Of a DNA stretch of 51,782 nucleotides, positions 41,305 through 49,661 are shown piece by piece (within the stretch, counting starts at the first letter, position 1; each line of letters starts with the position of its first letter). The stretch is from Kiloniellaceae bacterium (GTDB lineage Bacteria > Pseudomonadota > Alphaproteobacteria > Kiloniellales > Kiloniellaceae), in assembly GCA_021776195.1 (NCBI GenBank), contig JAJFGK010000135.1, positions 1-51,782 of the forward strand, in the 5' to 3' direction. The notes below the pieces were generated by a model, which was given only the letters and a program-made list of their open reading frames with translations, had not been told where the DNA came from and ran no database searches. A program made the translations under genes and the position numbers.

Positions 41305-41699
41305 CAGGCGCCTCCCTTCATGACGTAGCCCAGGATCCAGGCCAGCAGGGTCAGGACAAGAGTCCCGATCAAGACCGCCCAGCCCGAGCGGTAGACCGTC
41401 GACAGTTCGAAGCCGAGCCCAACATCCCAGAAGAGATGCCGGATCCCGTTACAAAGATGGAAGAACAGCGCGGCGCTCCAGCCGAACAACAGCAAGCGGC
41501 CAAGAATCGAGCCCATAAAGCCCTGCGCCGCTTCGAATGCCGCCGGGCCCGAAGCCGCCGCGACCAGCCAGTAGACGAGCAAAAGGGTGCCGACCGCCAG
41601 CGCCACGCCGGTCAGGCGGTGCAGGATGGATAGCATGGATGTCAGTTGCGGCCGATAGACTTGCAGGTGGGGCGAGAGAGGTCGTTCCTGGTTCGCCAT
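41304..41699 (-). CDS. sdhC: Succinate dehydrogenase cytochrome b556 subunit
   Basis: A 131-aa membrane subunit with three TM segments. It opens with RPLSPHLQVYRPQLTSMLSI, has HRLTG at the start of TM1, and carries the haem-ligand His in HLCNGIRHLFWDVG. It is first in the sdhCDAB operon, after a long noncoding stretch. A 9-bp leader hairpin lies 47 bases upstream of the start. Confidence 0.95.
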   Translation of the reverse strand: MANQERPLSPHLQVYRPQLTSMLSILHRLTGVALAVGTLLLVYWLVAAASGPAAFEAAQGFMGSILGRLLLFGWSAALFFHLCNGIRHLFWDVGLGFELSTVYRSGWAVLIGTLVLTLLAWILGYVMKGGA

Positions 41700-41745
41700 G
41701 AAGTCCTTTTCCCCCGAGTCGTCCCGCGCTTGCCTGACTTATGAC

Positions 41746-41771
41746 GCGGCATCCCCGGCATCGGATGCCGC
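41746..41771 (-). promoter_or_regulatory. Hairpin in the sdhC leader
   Basis: GCGGCATCC (41746-41754) pairs perfectly with GGATGCCGC (41763-41771) around an 8-base loop. It lies between the predicted sdhC promoter and the ATG at 41699, near the 5' end of the message. It could stabilise the transcript or act in control. Confidence 0.45.
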
Positions 41772-41776
41772 AGGTT

Positions 41777-41805
41777 GGTTTATCCCGCCCTTTTGCCCGC
41801 GTCAA
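41777..41805 (-). promoter_or_regulatory. Candidate sdhC promoter
   Basis: On the minus strand TTGACG (41800-41805) and TAAACC (41777-41782) are 17 bases apart. The -35 is good and the -10 is weak. The start would give a leader of about 70 bases to sdhC. Confidence 0.35.
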
Positions 41806-42119
41806 TCTCCGTCGTGCCCGCCAGGTCCCACCCTTTCGCACTGCAACAAGAAAACCCGACTATAGTGGTGGGCCGTTCCGTGGACCGCTAAATGTTGGGA
41901 TTCCTTGACCTGAGTTTCGCCGGCGCGGGAAACATGTGGAAAAGTTTGTGGACTTAATGTGATTGTTCTGTGCGCCAGACAGCGAACTATGCACAGATAA
42001 TTGCGCCGCGTGCGACGAATCCGTCTTGCTCCGAACCACGCCCCGGGTGAGCATCAACCATACGCGAAAGCGCCGGTCCACGGCCATCGCGCGGCGGTTT
42101 CCCAGCCTCGGCTGGAAAA

Positions 42120-42820
42120 CTCAAGGGTCCTGGAAAGGGAAAGGCTTCGGCCTTGAGCTGACCGGGACTGTGCCCCAAGCGGGTCTTCGGGCTCTGCTTG
42201 GTGTCCGGCCTCAGGGTCCGTCCTCGGATCGGCCCTGTGCTTCGGCAGAAGCTCTTCGGAGCCTTCGGTCGGACGTCCGGGAAAGCCTTTCGGGGCTTTT
42301 GGTAGTTCAGTCTGTGTGGGCTGCGGCCCACGCGTTCTGGAGTGCCGGTGAAGAACTCTCGTCTTCGGGCGAGTGGTCTTTGGCCAGGGAGGCGGCGATG
42401 AGAAGAGCGTCTTCGGGCGCTTGTCGCATCGCACCGCGATGAAAGAGGATCGGGGGCCGAGAATCTCGTCCGGGAGATTCATGGCTTGGTGTGGCGGTTC
42501 TAGTGCCCTGCAGGTCTGGGGCCGCTGCTCTGGAACTCACGGCTGGTCGCAAGGCCACCGCGCGGTTCGCTTCGGTTCATCGGGCTCATTGGTGGCAACA
42601 CCGGTGATGCCGGTGGCCAACTGGGCAAGGGACTCCTTCGGGGGACCCGGTTCGAATCGGACGTAACGCCGCCTTCGGGCAGCGCTTACTTTGGTCCATC
42701 GGGACTTTCGGGTTTCGTAAGACCGTGACGATTTGAAGGATGGGACTTCGGTTCCATCCTTGCCCGGTCGGTTCGGGTCAAGTCGGTCCGAGTCGGCGTT
42801 GGGGTCGTGCTTGCACGGCC
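42120..42820 (+). ncRNA. Candidate structured RNA: array of UUCG-capped hairpins
   Basis: The plus strand carries CTTCGG eleven times between 42145 and 42751; the reverse motif CCGAAG was not found here. Nine are loops of the very stable C(UUCG)G type closed by local stems: 42141-42154; 42175-42201 (11 bp with one bulge); 42238-42247; 42251-42262; 42358-42373; 42405-42422, itself inside GCGATG/CATCGC (42395-42432); 42629-42648; 42667-42684; and 42736-42761 (11 bp). A U(UUCG)G hairpin is at 42282-42299. Others without this loop are at 42212-42237, 42314-42333, 42461-42480, 42599-42615 and 42803-42820. Many stems contain G-U wobbles valid only in plus-strand RNA. I do not recognise the family; boundaries, promoter and terminator are uncertain. 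Confidence 0.55.
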
Positions 42821-42973
42821 GCGATGCCGCGGAGGGTCGGCGAAAATCGGGACAGGCAGCGGAACGAGCGGCATAGACGCGGGTTTTTCGGAGAGGGTTG
42901 CGTCTCCTAGGGGACGCCGGTCTTACGGCTGCCACGGTTGGTCTCGCCAGGCCCGACCGAGGCGCTATAGGAC

Positions 42974-43042
42974 AAGAGAAAACCCCGCCGCTTTCACGTT
43001 AAAGAGCCTGTCAGGCTCGTGAGGCGTCGGGGTGTGTCTCTT
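42974..43042. repeat. Long imperfect hairpin
   Basis: AAGAGA (42974-42979), ACCCCG and UUUCACG on the left arm pair with CGUGAGG, CGGGGU and TCTCTT (43037-43042) on the right. They enclose a perfect inner stem GAGCCTG (43004-43010)/CAGGCTC (43012-43018). The fold spans about 69 bases. It could be the 3' domain of the upstream hairpin array, a separate small RNA or a terminator structure; no T-tract follows directly. Confidence 0.5.
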
Positions 43043-43237
43043 CCAGGGGCACGGCGCAGAGGGCTTCTTTGAAGTCAACTGCACCCGGCGCCTCACTCTT
43101 TAGCAACCTTCGAATCCGCATGCAACAAGATTTTGTGGTTCAGCGAATTTTTTTCACAAGCCCTTGATATTGCCTTATTGAAATTCGGACGCGGACAACC
43201 CTGAAAGCCGGCGGCCTGCGCCCCGAGCTAGTGCAGC

Positions 43238-43259
43238 CAGCTTGGCGCGCGCCAAGCTG
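43238..43259. repeat. 22-bp perfect palindrome
   Basis: CAGCTTGGCGC is followed at once by its reverse complement GCGCCAAGCTG. It lies 12 bases beyond the stop of the CBS-domain gene. As RNA it would form an 8-bp stem with a 6-base loop. It could be a terminator without T-tract or a protein-binding site. Confidence 0.6.
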
Positions 43260-43271
43260 ACAACGACAAAG

Positions 43272-43706
43272 CTAGCTGCGGCCGACGATGTACTCCCGCA
43301 GGACCTGGGTTTCGGTCTGCAGTTCGTCGAGCCGGTTCTTGACCACATCGCCGATCGAAATGATGCCGGTCAAACGATGATCGTCGACCACCGGCAAGTG
43401 GCGGATTCGGCTGCGCGTCATCTCGCCCATGACATCGGTGACGCTGGCCGATGACTGGCAGGTCTTGACCGGCCAACTCATGAAATCGGTGACCCGCATC
43501 TCCAAAGCCTGCCCACCATGATCGGCAAGGGCTCGGACGATGTCGCGCTCCGAGAGGATCCCGGCCACCGTGGCACCGTCGTCGCTCACCACAAGAGCGC
43601 CGATCCCCTTGAGCTTCAGCAGGCCGACCGCGGTGGCGATGGTCGAGTCGCTCCGTACCGTGGCGATCTCGTTGCCCTTGACCTTGAGTATCTCACTGAC
43701 ATACAC
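43272..43706 (-). CDS. CBS-domain pair protein
   Basis: A 144-aa protein made of two CBS domains, which typically bind adenosyl ligands such as AMP, ATP or NAD(H) and sense energy state. The first domain has ALVVSDDGATVAGILSERDI, the second RHLPVVDDHRLTGIISIGDV. A GTG start at 43706 is chosen because AGGAGGTG lies 5 bases upstream. No catalytic domain is attached. Its partner is unknown; it is the nearest gene upstream of the noncoding gap and sdhC. Confidence 0.85.
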   Translation of the reverse strand: MYVSEILKVKGNEIATVRSDSTIATAVGLLKLKGIGALVVSDDGATVAGILSERDIVRALADHGGQALEMRVTDFMSWPVKTCQSSASVTDVMGEMTRSRIRHLPVVDDHRLTGIISIGDVVKNRLDELQTETQVLREYIVGRS

Positions 43707-43951
43707 GGCATCACCTCCTGGTTGGGATGTCCGACGGTCGAGCACGTTGTCCGCGGCGAGGCCCCGAGTGATCGTGGGGGTAGCTATGGGGCCGCGGGCA
43801 CGGGCTCCAGGCCCGACCTGTTGAACCGAAGTTTAATGCAAATGCGCGCATGCGTCCATGCGTTGCCCAATTTTGATTCCCGACCCGGTAAAGTGGATCG
43901 AGACCTGATGTCCGGCTGCACGCGCTTGCGCGCCGTGGTGCCGGGGCGCCC

Positions 43952-45007
43952 TCAGGGCGACCGCGGCATCAGCACGGTGTAGTCGAGATCCAGCACCACG
44001 CTGGGGTCGCGCCCGCCATTCTCGTCGCGGTCGGGGAAAGTCTCGCAGGGGCGGTCCTTACAGGCCAGGGTGCGCAGACGCAAGGCACCGATGTCGTCGC
44101 GACCCGGCAGCGCGATCTTCTCGAGCACCTCCGACCAGGCATAGATCGTGTCGCCGGCGAAACTCGGGGCGCTATGGGTGCCGCCGTTGATGGCGACCAG
44201 CTTGAAGGCGTTGGCCAGGCCGTTGAAACTGAGTGCGCGGGCCAGAGAAATAATGTGACCGCCATAGACGATGCGCCGGCCAAAGCGGCTCGACGCGGCG
44301 GCGCGGTTGTCGAAGTGGACCTTGGCGGTGTTCTGGTAGAGCCGGGTCGCCAACTGGTGCTCGGCCTCTTCCAGGGTCATGCCGTCGATATGATCGATCT
44401 TCTCGCCGACCGCATAGTCGTCCCAGCAGTGGGACGAGCCGGCCAGGGCGGTATCGTAGCCTTCGGCCTTCAGGCCTTGTGGAACCCGCAGGTCGCCGGC
44501 CGCGACGCGGGCCGGCAGGTTCGCCGCCACCGGGACCGGTGCCGGGCTCGCCGGATCGCGCTTCAGGACCATGACCCAGCGGATGAACTCGACAACCAGG
44601 GCGCCGTCCGCCTTGGTCCCGCGGCTGCGGACCGTCACCACGCCGGTCTTGCCATTGGAGTTTTCCTTGAGCCCGATGACCTCGCTCACCGCCCGCAGAT
44701 CGTCGCCCGGGTAGACCGGGTCGGCAAAACGGCAGTCGGCATAGCCGAGGTTCGCCACCGCGTTCAACGAGATATCGGGGACGGTCTTGCCGAACACCAG
44801 ATGAAAGGCCAAGAGGTCGTCGACCGGCGCCGAGGGCAGGCCGAGATCGCGCGCGAAGCCGTCCGAGGAATGCAGCGCGAAGCGCGTGCCGTAGAGCGCG
44901 GTGTAGAGCGCCTGATCGCCGGCACTGACCGAGCGCGGCGTGGCGTGCACGATCGTCTGGCCAAACCGGAAGTCCTCGAAAAAATTGCCGCCGCCGGTCT
45001 TGTTCAT
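43952..45007 (-). CDS. mch: Mesaconyl-CoA hydratase (beta-methylmalyl-CoA dehydratase)
   Basis: A 351-aa protein with two MaoC-like hotdog halves. It interconverts mesaconyl-CoA and beta-methylmalyl-CoA in the ethylmalonyl-CoA pathway. It opens NFFEDFRFGQTIVHATPRS and includes SDGFARDLGLPSAPVDDLL in the first half and RFGRRIVYGGHIISLARAL in the second. The ATG at 45007 begins the conserved domain, with GGGGAGGG about 11 bases upstream. It lies 35 bases after the CoA-ester lyase gene in the same operon. Confidence 0.88.
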   Translation of the reverse strand: MNKTGGGNFFEDFRFGQTIVHATPRSVSAGDQALYTALYGTRFALHSSDGFARDLGLPSAPVDDLLAFHLVFGKTVPDISLNAVANLGYADCRFADPVYPGDDLRAVSEVIGLKENSNGKTGVVTVRSRGTKADGALVVEFIRWVMVLKRDPASPAPVPVAANLPARVAAGDLRVPQGLKAEGYDTALAGSSHCWDDYAVGEKIDHIDGMTLEEAEHQLATRLYQNTAKVHFDNRAAASSRFGRRIVYGGHIISLARALSFNGLANAFKLVAINGGTHSAPSFAGDTIYAWSEVLEKIALPGRDDIGALRLRTLACKDRPCETFPDRDENGGRDPSVVLDLDYTVLMPRSP

Positions 45008-45042
45008 GATCGCGCCCGGTCCCTCCCCTGCATGACCAACAC

Positions 45043-45927
45043 CTAGGCCGCGGCCGCTTCGCGCGCGGCGATCGCATCGGCCATCGCCACCAGGCGCCTG
45101 GCGTTGGTCACGTGGAGGTTCTCGATCAGCTTGCCGTCGCAGACCACCACGCCCTGACCGGCGGCCGCCGCCGCGGCGTGGGCTTGAATGATCTTTTTCG
45201 ACCAGTCCACCTCCTCGTGCGACGGCGCGAAGACCTCGTTGGCGCTGGCGATGGTCTTGGGGTGGATCAGTGTCTTGCCGTCGAACCCGAGCTCGAGGCC
45301 CTGATGGCAGGAGGCGGTGAACCCCTCGTCGTCGTCGAGGTCGAGATGAACGCCATCGAGAATACAAAGGTCGTAGCCGCGCGCCGCCAACAGGCAAAGA
45401 CCGAGACTGGTGAGCATCGGCAGGCGCTCGCGGGTGTGGCCGGCATGGAGGTCCTTGGCGAGATCCGACGTCCCCATGACCAGACAGTTCAAGCGGCGGG
45501 TCGAAGCCGCGATCTCTTCGGCATGGAGCATACCGCGCGGCGTTTCCATCATGGCCCAGATCTGCATCTCCGGCGGGGCGCCGAGATCGTCCATCACCGC
45601 TTCGACCTGCCGGACCAGATCCGCGCTCTCGACCTTGGGCAAGAGCACCGCATCGGCCCCGCTGGCGCAGACCATGGCAAGATCCTCGTGACCCCAGGCG
45701 GTGGCCAGGCCGTTGGTGCGGACGATCAGCTCGCGCTGTCCGTAGCCGCCCTCGGCAAGCGCGCGGGCGATGTTGGCGCGTGCCTCGGCCTTGGCGTCGG
45801 GCGCGACCGCGTCTTCCAGGTCGAGGATGTAGCTGTCGGCCGCCAGGCTGCGGGCCTTTTCCAGTGCGCGGGTGTTGGATCCCGGCATGTAGAGCACCGA
45901 GCGGCGCGGACGCACGTTCTGGACCAT
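45043..45927 (-). CDS. HpcH/HpaI-family CoA-ester lyase or thioesterase (malyl-CoA type)
   Basis: A 294-aa TIM-barrel enzyme of the CitE/malyl-CoA group. Features are SVLYMPGSNTRALEKA, the metal and substrate acids in YILDLEDAVAPD, LLPKVESADL, WAMMETPRGMLHA and GFDGKTLIHPKTI. Next to mch, the likely reaction is beta-methylmalyl-CoA cleavage or (3S)-malyl-CoA hydrolysis; the length and C-terminus (HEEVDWSKKIIQAH) favour the thioesterase (Mcl2-like) branch, but this is not certain. The ATG at 45927 is chosen for GAGGGG 9 bases upstream. Confidence 0.82.
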   Translation of the reverse strand: MVQNVRPRRSVLYMPGSNTRALEKARSLAADSYILDLEDAVAPDAKAEARANIARALAEGGYGQRELIVRTNGLATAWGHEDLAMVCASGADAVLLPKVESADLVRQVEAVMDDLGAPPEMQIWAMMETPRGMLHAEEIAASTRRLNCLVMGTSDLAKDLHAGHTRERLPMLTSLGLCLLAARGYDLCILDGVHLDLDDDEGFTASCHQGLELGFDGKTLIHPKTIASANEVFAPSHEEVDWSKKIIQAHAAAAAAGQGVVVCDGKLIENLHVTNARRLVAMADAIAAREAAAA

Positions 45928-46078
45928 CGTTTCCATCCCCTCAGAGCGGCCCCAAAAGAGCGGCGGGACTATAGCGGCTGGCCCTGGGAGCGCAAGACGC
46001 CCCGGCCGGGTGTCGCGCTGGACGGGCCTTCGGAGATGGGCTATCTGGCAAGCCTCCCGAAACCGGACCAGCGGCACC

Positions 46079-46948
46079 ATGGCAGGCAAAACCGTTCTTT
46101 CGATTCAGTCCCACGTGGTCTACGGCCATGTGGGCAATGCCGCCGCCGCCTTTCCCCTGGAGCGTCTCGGCCATACGGTCTGGCGTCTCAACACCGTGCA
46201 GTTCTCCAATCACAAGGGTTACGGGGACTGGCAGGGCGAGGGGGTACCGGCCGCGCAACTGGCCAACCTGGTTGACGGCTTGGAGGCGCGCGGTGCCCTG
46301 GCCGCCTGCGATGCCGTGCTATCGGGCTACGTCGGCAGCGCGGCGGTCGGCGCGGTCATCGCCGATGCGGTTCGCCGGGTGAAGCGTGCCAACCCGGCGG
46401 CGCTTTATCTCTGCGACCCGGTGATGGGCGACGAACTGCCCGGCCTCTATGTCGACGCCGGCACCGCCGCCTTCCTGCGTGACGACGCCCTTGGCCTGGC
46501 CGATATCGTCACCCCCAACCGCTTCGAGTTGGAGCAGCTCTGCGGCCACCGCGCCGCGGACCTCGCCGCCCTTGTCGCCGGGGCCCGCACCCTGGTCGCA
46601 CGCGGACCTCACACGGTCCTGGTGACCAGCGTTCCAGCTCCGGGGGCCGATCGCCAGACCATCGCCATGATCGCCGTGACGGCCACCGCGGCCTGGCGTC
46701 TGGCGACGCCCTATCTCGTCATGGAACCGATGCCCAACGGCGCCGGCGACGCCGTGGCCGCGCTGTTCCTCGGCCACCTGTTGCAGGGCCGGGACACGCC
46801 CGCCGCCCTCGGCGCCGCCGCGGCGGCGGTATTTGCCGTGCTGCGGGCAACCCAGGACGCCGGGACCCGCGAACTTCAGTTGATCGCCGCCCAGGACGCC
46901 CTGGTCGCCCCGCCGGATACCTTTCCAGTCGAGCGGCTGGCCTTGTAG
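46079..46948 (+). CDS. pdxY: Pyridoxal kinase
   Basis: A 289-aa ribokinase-fold enzyme that phosphorylates pyridoxal to pyridoxal 5'-phosphate in vitamin B6 salvage. It opens VLSIQSHVVYGHVGNAAAAF and has NTVQFSNHKGYGDW, YLCDPVMGD with the conserved Asp, and the catalytic GAGD in PNGAGDAVAALF. The ATG at 46079 starts the domain. It diverges from the CoA-ester lyase and converges on the chemoreceptor gene. Confidence 0.93.
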   Translation: MAGKTVLSIQSHVVYGHVGNAAAAFPLERLGHTVWRLNTVQFSNHKGYGDWQGEGVPAAQLANLVDGLEARGALAACDAVLSGYVGSAAVGAVIADAVRRVKRANPAALYLCDPVMGDELPGLYVDAGTAAFLRDDALGLADIVTPNRFELEQLCGHRAADLAALVAGARTLVARGPHTVLVTSVPAPGADRQTIAMIAVTATAAWRLATPYLVMEPMPNGAGDAVAALFLGHLLQGRDTPAALGAAAAAVFAVLRATQDAGTRELQLIAAQDALVAPPDTFPVERLAL

Positions 46949-46987
46949 TTCCGCCTCGGGTCCGGACCGAGACCGTGGAATAGAATC

Positions 46988-49186
46988 CTAAGCGGCGCGA
47001 ATCGAGGTCAAGAACTGGTCCAGGCTGTCGGTAAGGGATTTGGACTGCCCGGCCATGGTGTCAACTTTGCCCATCAGCTGCTCGGCGGCTTGACTGGAAC
47101 CCTCGGCGGCCTGGCTGACGCCCTGGATGGTACTTGTGATCTCCCGGCTCCCCGTGGCCACCTCTTGAGCGCTGCGGGCAATATCCGTGGTGACCGTGTT
47201 CTGCTCCTTCACCGCGGTGGAAATGCCCTGGATGGTGCTGTTGATGGTTTCGATGGCGGTGGCCACGGTGCCGATCGAGGTCGCCGTCTGGTTGGAGACC
47301 GTCTGGACCTCTTCAATCTGGCGGCCGATTTCCTCAGTGGCCTTGGCCGTCTGATTTGCCAAGGATTTGACCTCCGAGGCAACCACGGAAAAGCCCTTGC
47401 CGGCTTCTCCGGCGCGGGCTGCCTCGATGGTCGCATTCAGGGCCAAGAGGTTGGTCTGCTCGGCGATGTCGCGGATGAGATTGACGACCTCGCCGATCTT
47501 GGCCGCGCTCTCGGTCAGGCCCTTGACCACCCCGTTGGTCTGTTCGGCCTGCTGCGAGGTGTCTTGGGCGACTTCGGTGGCCTGGTCGACCTGGCGGCCG
47601 ATCTCCTGGATCGAGGCCGCCAGTTCTTCCGCCGCAGATGCGACGGTCTGAACGTTCCCGCTTGCCGACTCCGCGGTCGCGCTGACGACGCTCGCCTGTT
47701 CCGCGGTGCTCTCGGCGTTCTCGGCGACCGACTGGGTCGTCACCTTCATTTCGGCCACGGCCTTGGACACCGCGTCGACGACGCTCTTCACGTTCGTCTC
47801 CAGGTCGTCCGCGAGCGCCAGGGTGGTCTGTCGTTTCTCCTCTTCGACCCTGTGCGATTCCGCGATCCGTTCGTCGTTGAGGCGCTCGATTTCAGCCGCA
47901 TTGTCCTTGAAAACGGCCAACGCGCGGGCCATGGCACCAATCTCGTCGCCGCGCTCCAGGTTGTCGATAGCGGCATCGATGTCGCCGCGGCTGATGGTCT
48001 CCATGGTGCCGGTGAGACCGCTCAAGGCGCTGGTGATCCTTTTGATCGCCAGAAAACCGGCCAGGCTCGTTAGCACCAAGAGACCCAGGGTGAGCAGGAT
48101 CATCATGTTGCGCATCTCGACGACCGGCGCCATGACCTCGTCCGTCGAGATTTCCGCGACGATCAGCCATTCGGCGCCGTGGAAGTCAAAGGGGGCCGCC
48201 GCGATGTTGACCGTGATCCCGCGATAGCTGGCATCGCGGCCGATGCTGACGGCCTCGGACGGCATTGAGAAAGTCTCGGTGATGAAGGGCGAATCGACAC
48301 GTTGCACCAGGATCGTGGAGTCGCCGGCCGAGCGGGTGTCGTTGCGCATCAGGCGGTCCTGTCCCAGGATGTAGCTCTCGCCGGTCTCGCCCAGACCCGC
48401 CGGGTTGGCCATCACGCCGTTGATACGGTTGATCGGCATCTGGAACACCAGGACACCCTCGACCGCGCCGTTATCGCCGACGATCGGTGTCGAAATGAAA
48501 CTGGCCGGGGCGCCGTGGCTGGGCGCGTAGGGTTTGAAATCGAAGAATTGAAGTGTACCGGCGGTACCGTCGTTGCGCGCCGCGCGAAAGGCATTGCCCA
48601 GGTCGCTGTCCTTCCACTCACCGGTCATCAGGTTGGTGGCGTAGTCGAGCTCCTTGAAGACCGTGTAGACCAAGTTGCCCTCGAGGTCGAAAAGGAAGAT
48701 GTCGTAGTAGTCCCGCTCGCGCAGGAAGCTGCGGAACCAGGGATGATACTGGGCGTGGTATTGGCTGTAGGCCGACCCGTCCTCGGCGGCGTCAAGGTTT
48801 TCCTTCTGCCCGGTCGGATGGGGATTTTCGTCGATGTAGAGGCGCTGTAGCTCCGAGGTGTGGCCGCCCTCCAAACGCTCCCATCCTGCTATGAAGTCGC
48901 GCAACGCTTGGCGCACATAGGGACTGGCGGCCGTGAAAGCCATGTCCTGATCGATCGAGTCGAGGTAGGTCCTGAGTTCCGATTTGCGGCTCTCGACCAC
49001 GGCGGAGAGGCGCTCATCGATCCCGGCGACCGTCGCCCGGGATGCTTGTAAATAGTTCGACAGACCCACGCCGGTAACGACGACAAGCGCCGTGAGGATC
49101 GTCAAGAGCGGCAGTTTTACGCTCAATTCCAGACGGTTGAATACGTCCATCGGGCGCTTTAGGCCGTGGATAACTCTCTTTCGCAT
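46988..49186 (-). CDS. Methyl-accepting chemotaxis protein with dCache sensor
   Basis: A 732-aa transmembrane chemoreceptor. TM1 ([22 protein letters not shown]) is at about residues 28-48. A periplasmic double-Cache sensor follows, with [23 protein letters not shown]2 ([18 protein letters not shown]) comes near 360, then HAMP and the signalling domain with the conserved tip [19 protein letters not shown]. Ligands of dCache receptors are often amino or organic acids. The sensor closely resembles that of the neighbouring receptor, so the two derive from one duplication. Confidence 0.95.
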   Translation of the reverse strand: MRKRVIHGLKRPMDVFNRLELSVKLPLLTILTALVVVTGVGLSNYLQASRATVAGIDERLSAVVESRKSELRTYLDSIDQDMAFTAASPYVRQALRDFIAGWERLEGGHTSELQRLYIDENPHPTGQKENLDAAEDGSAYSQYHAQYHPWFRSFLRERDYYDIFLFDLEGNLVYTVFKELDYATNLMTGEWKDSDLGNAFRAARNDGTAGTLQFFDFKPYAPSHGAPASFISTPIVGDNGAVEGVLVFQMPINRINGVMANPAGLGETGESYILGQDRLMRNDTRSAGDSTILVQRVDSPFITETFSMPSEAVSIGRDASYRGITVNIAAAPFDFHGAEWLIVAEISTDEVMAPVVEMRNMMILLTLGLLVLTSLAGFLAIKRITSALSGLTGTMETISRGDIDAAIDNLERGDEIGAMARALAVFKDNAAEIERLNDERIAESHRVEEEKRQTTLALADDLETNVKSVVDAVSKAVAEMKVTTQSVAENAESTAEQASVVSATAESASGNVQTVASAAEELAASIQEIGRQVDQATEVAQDTSQQAEQTNGVVKGLTESAAKIGEVVNLIRDIAEQTNLLALNATIEAARAGEAGKGFSVVASEVKSLANQTAKATEEIGRQIEEVQTVSNQTATSIGTVATAIETINSTIQGISTAVKEQNTVTTDIARSAQEVATGSREITSTIQGVSQAAEGSSQAAEQLMGKVDTMAGQSKSLTDSLDQFLTSIRAA

Positions 49187-49661
49187 TGATCTGCCCCGTT
49201 CTTGTTGTTAGGTCAAAATCCTTCCAAATTGCCGATAGCGTTTTCCCACACAGACGGCAAAGAGGGCCCTGCGCTACAGTGAAAACGGTTTCTAGAATCT
49301 TAAAGTTTGAAAGTTTTCCCTGTAGAAAATCAGGGAATGTCCGGTGTTAACTGCGCAATAAGTTAAGTTTTTAAATCTCTATTATAACCGCCAATTCAAG
49401 TCGCACTTAGATAGTACAAGAAAATCCACTGCACAACACCGGCTCTTCAAGGTGGCGGTCGTCCCTTGAATTTGACCGGCCTATCAAGGTCGACCGTCGC
49501 GTCACCGGCCTAGATTGATCGGCGTGAATTGTGCGCCGGCGAGACCGCGAGGGATCATTCGGCATGATCCGCCGCTTAAGCCCGCCGTAAAACCCGACAA
49601 GGCCGGCGTCAAAGGCCGGCCTCGTCTTTCATTCTTTCCCGGTCACGACCGGGTTGCGGTC
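49187..49661. other. 475-base gap between the two chemoreceptors
   Basis: No gene is visible. The stretch from about 49200 to 49430 is AT-rich for this genome and should hold the promoter of the 46988-49186 receptor. Nearer 49601 is a strong hairpin belonging to the other receptor's 3' end. Confidence 0.45.
49601..49621 (-). terminator. Hairpin terminator downstream of the second chemoreceptor
   Basis: GGCCGGC (49601-49607) and GCCGGCC (49615-49621) form a perfect stem with a 7-base loop, 40 bases beyond the minus-strand stop at 49662. On that strand TTGTCGGGTTTT follows, a weak T-rich tail. Confidence 0.6.

Larger units (their letters stand above)
41700..43271. other. 1.57-kb gap between the CBS gene and sdhC
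   Basis: No convincing gene is present. Frames that stay open here are low-complexity, lack ribosome-binding sites and resemble no known protein. From 41700 to about 42000 it holds the sdhC leader and promoter. From 42120 to 42820 the plus strand forms a dense hairpin array. A long imperfect hairpin occupies 42974-43042. A run of seven Ts is at 43148-43154 and a 22-bp palindrome at 43238-43259. Confidence 0.7.

Noticed and set aside
42640..42665. GGTTCGAATC resembles the T-loop of a tRNA
   Set aside because: The flanking bases do not form the 5-bp T stem, and no acceptor, D or anticodon arm fits around it.
42120..42820. RNase P RNA, tmRNA or 6S RNA as an explanation for the hairpin array
   Set aside because: The conserved cores I looked for (RNase P helix P4 and GAGGAAAGUCC, tmRNA tRNA-like ends and tag frame) are not visible; 6S is much shorter.
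41963..42935. Several open frames on both strands within the sdhC upstream gap
   Set aside because: They are low-complexity, overlap one another, have no ribosome-binding site and show no recognisable domain; the hairpin array explains the sequence better.
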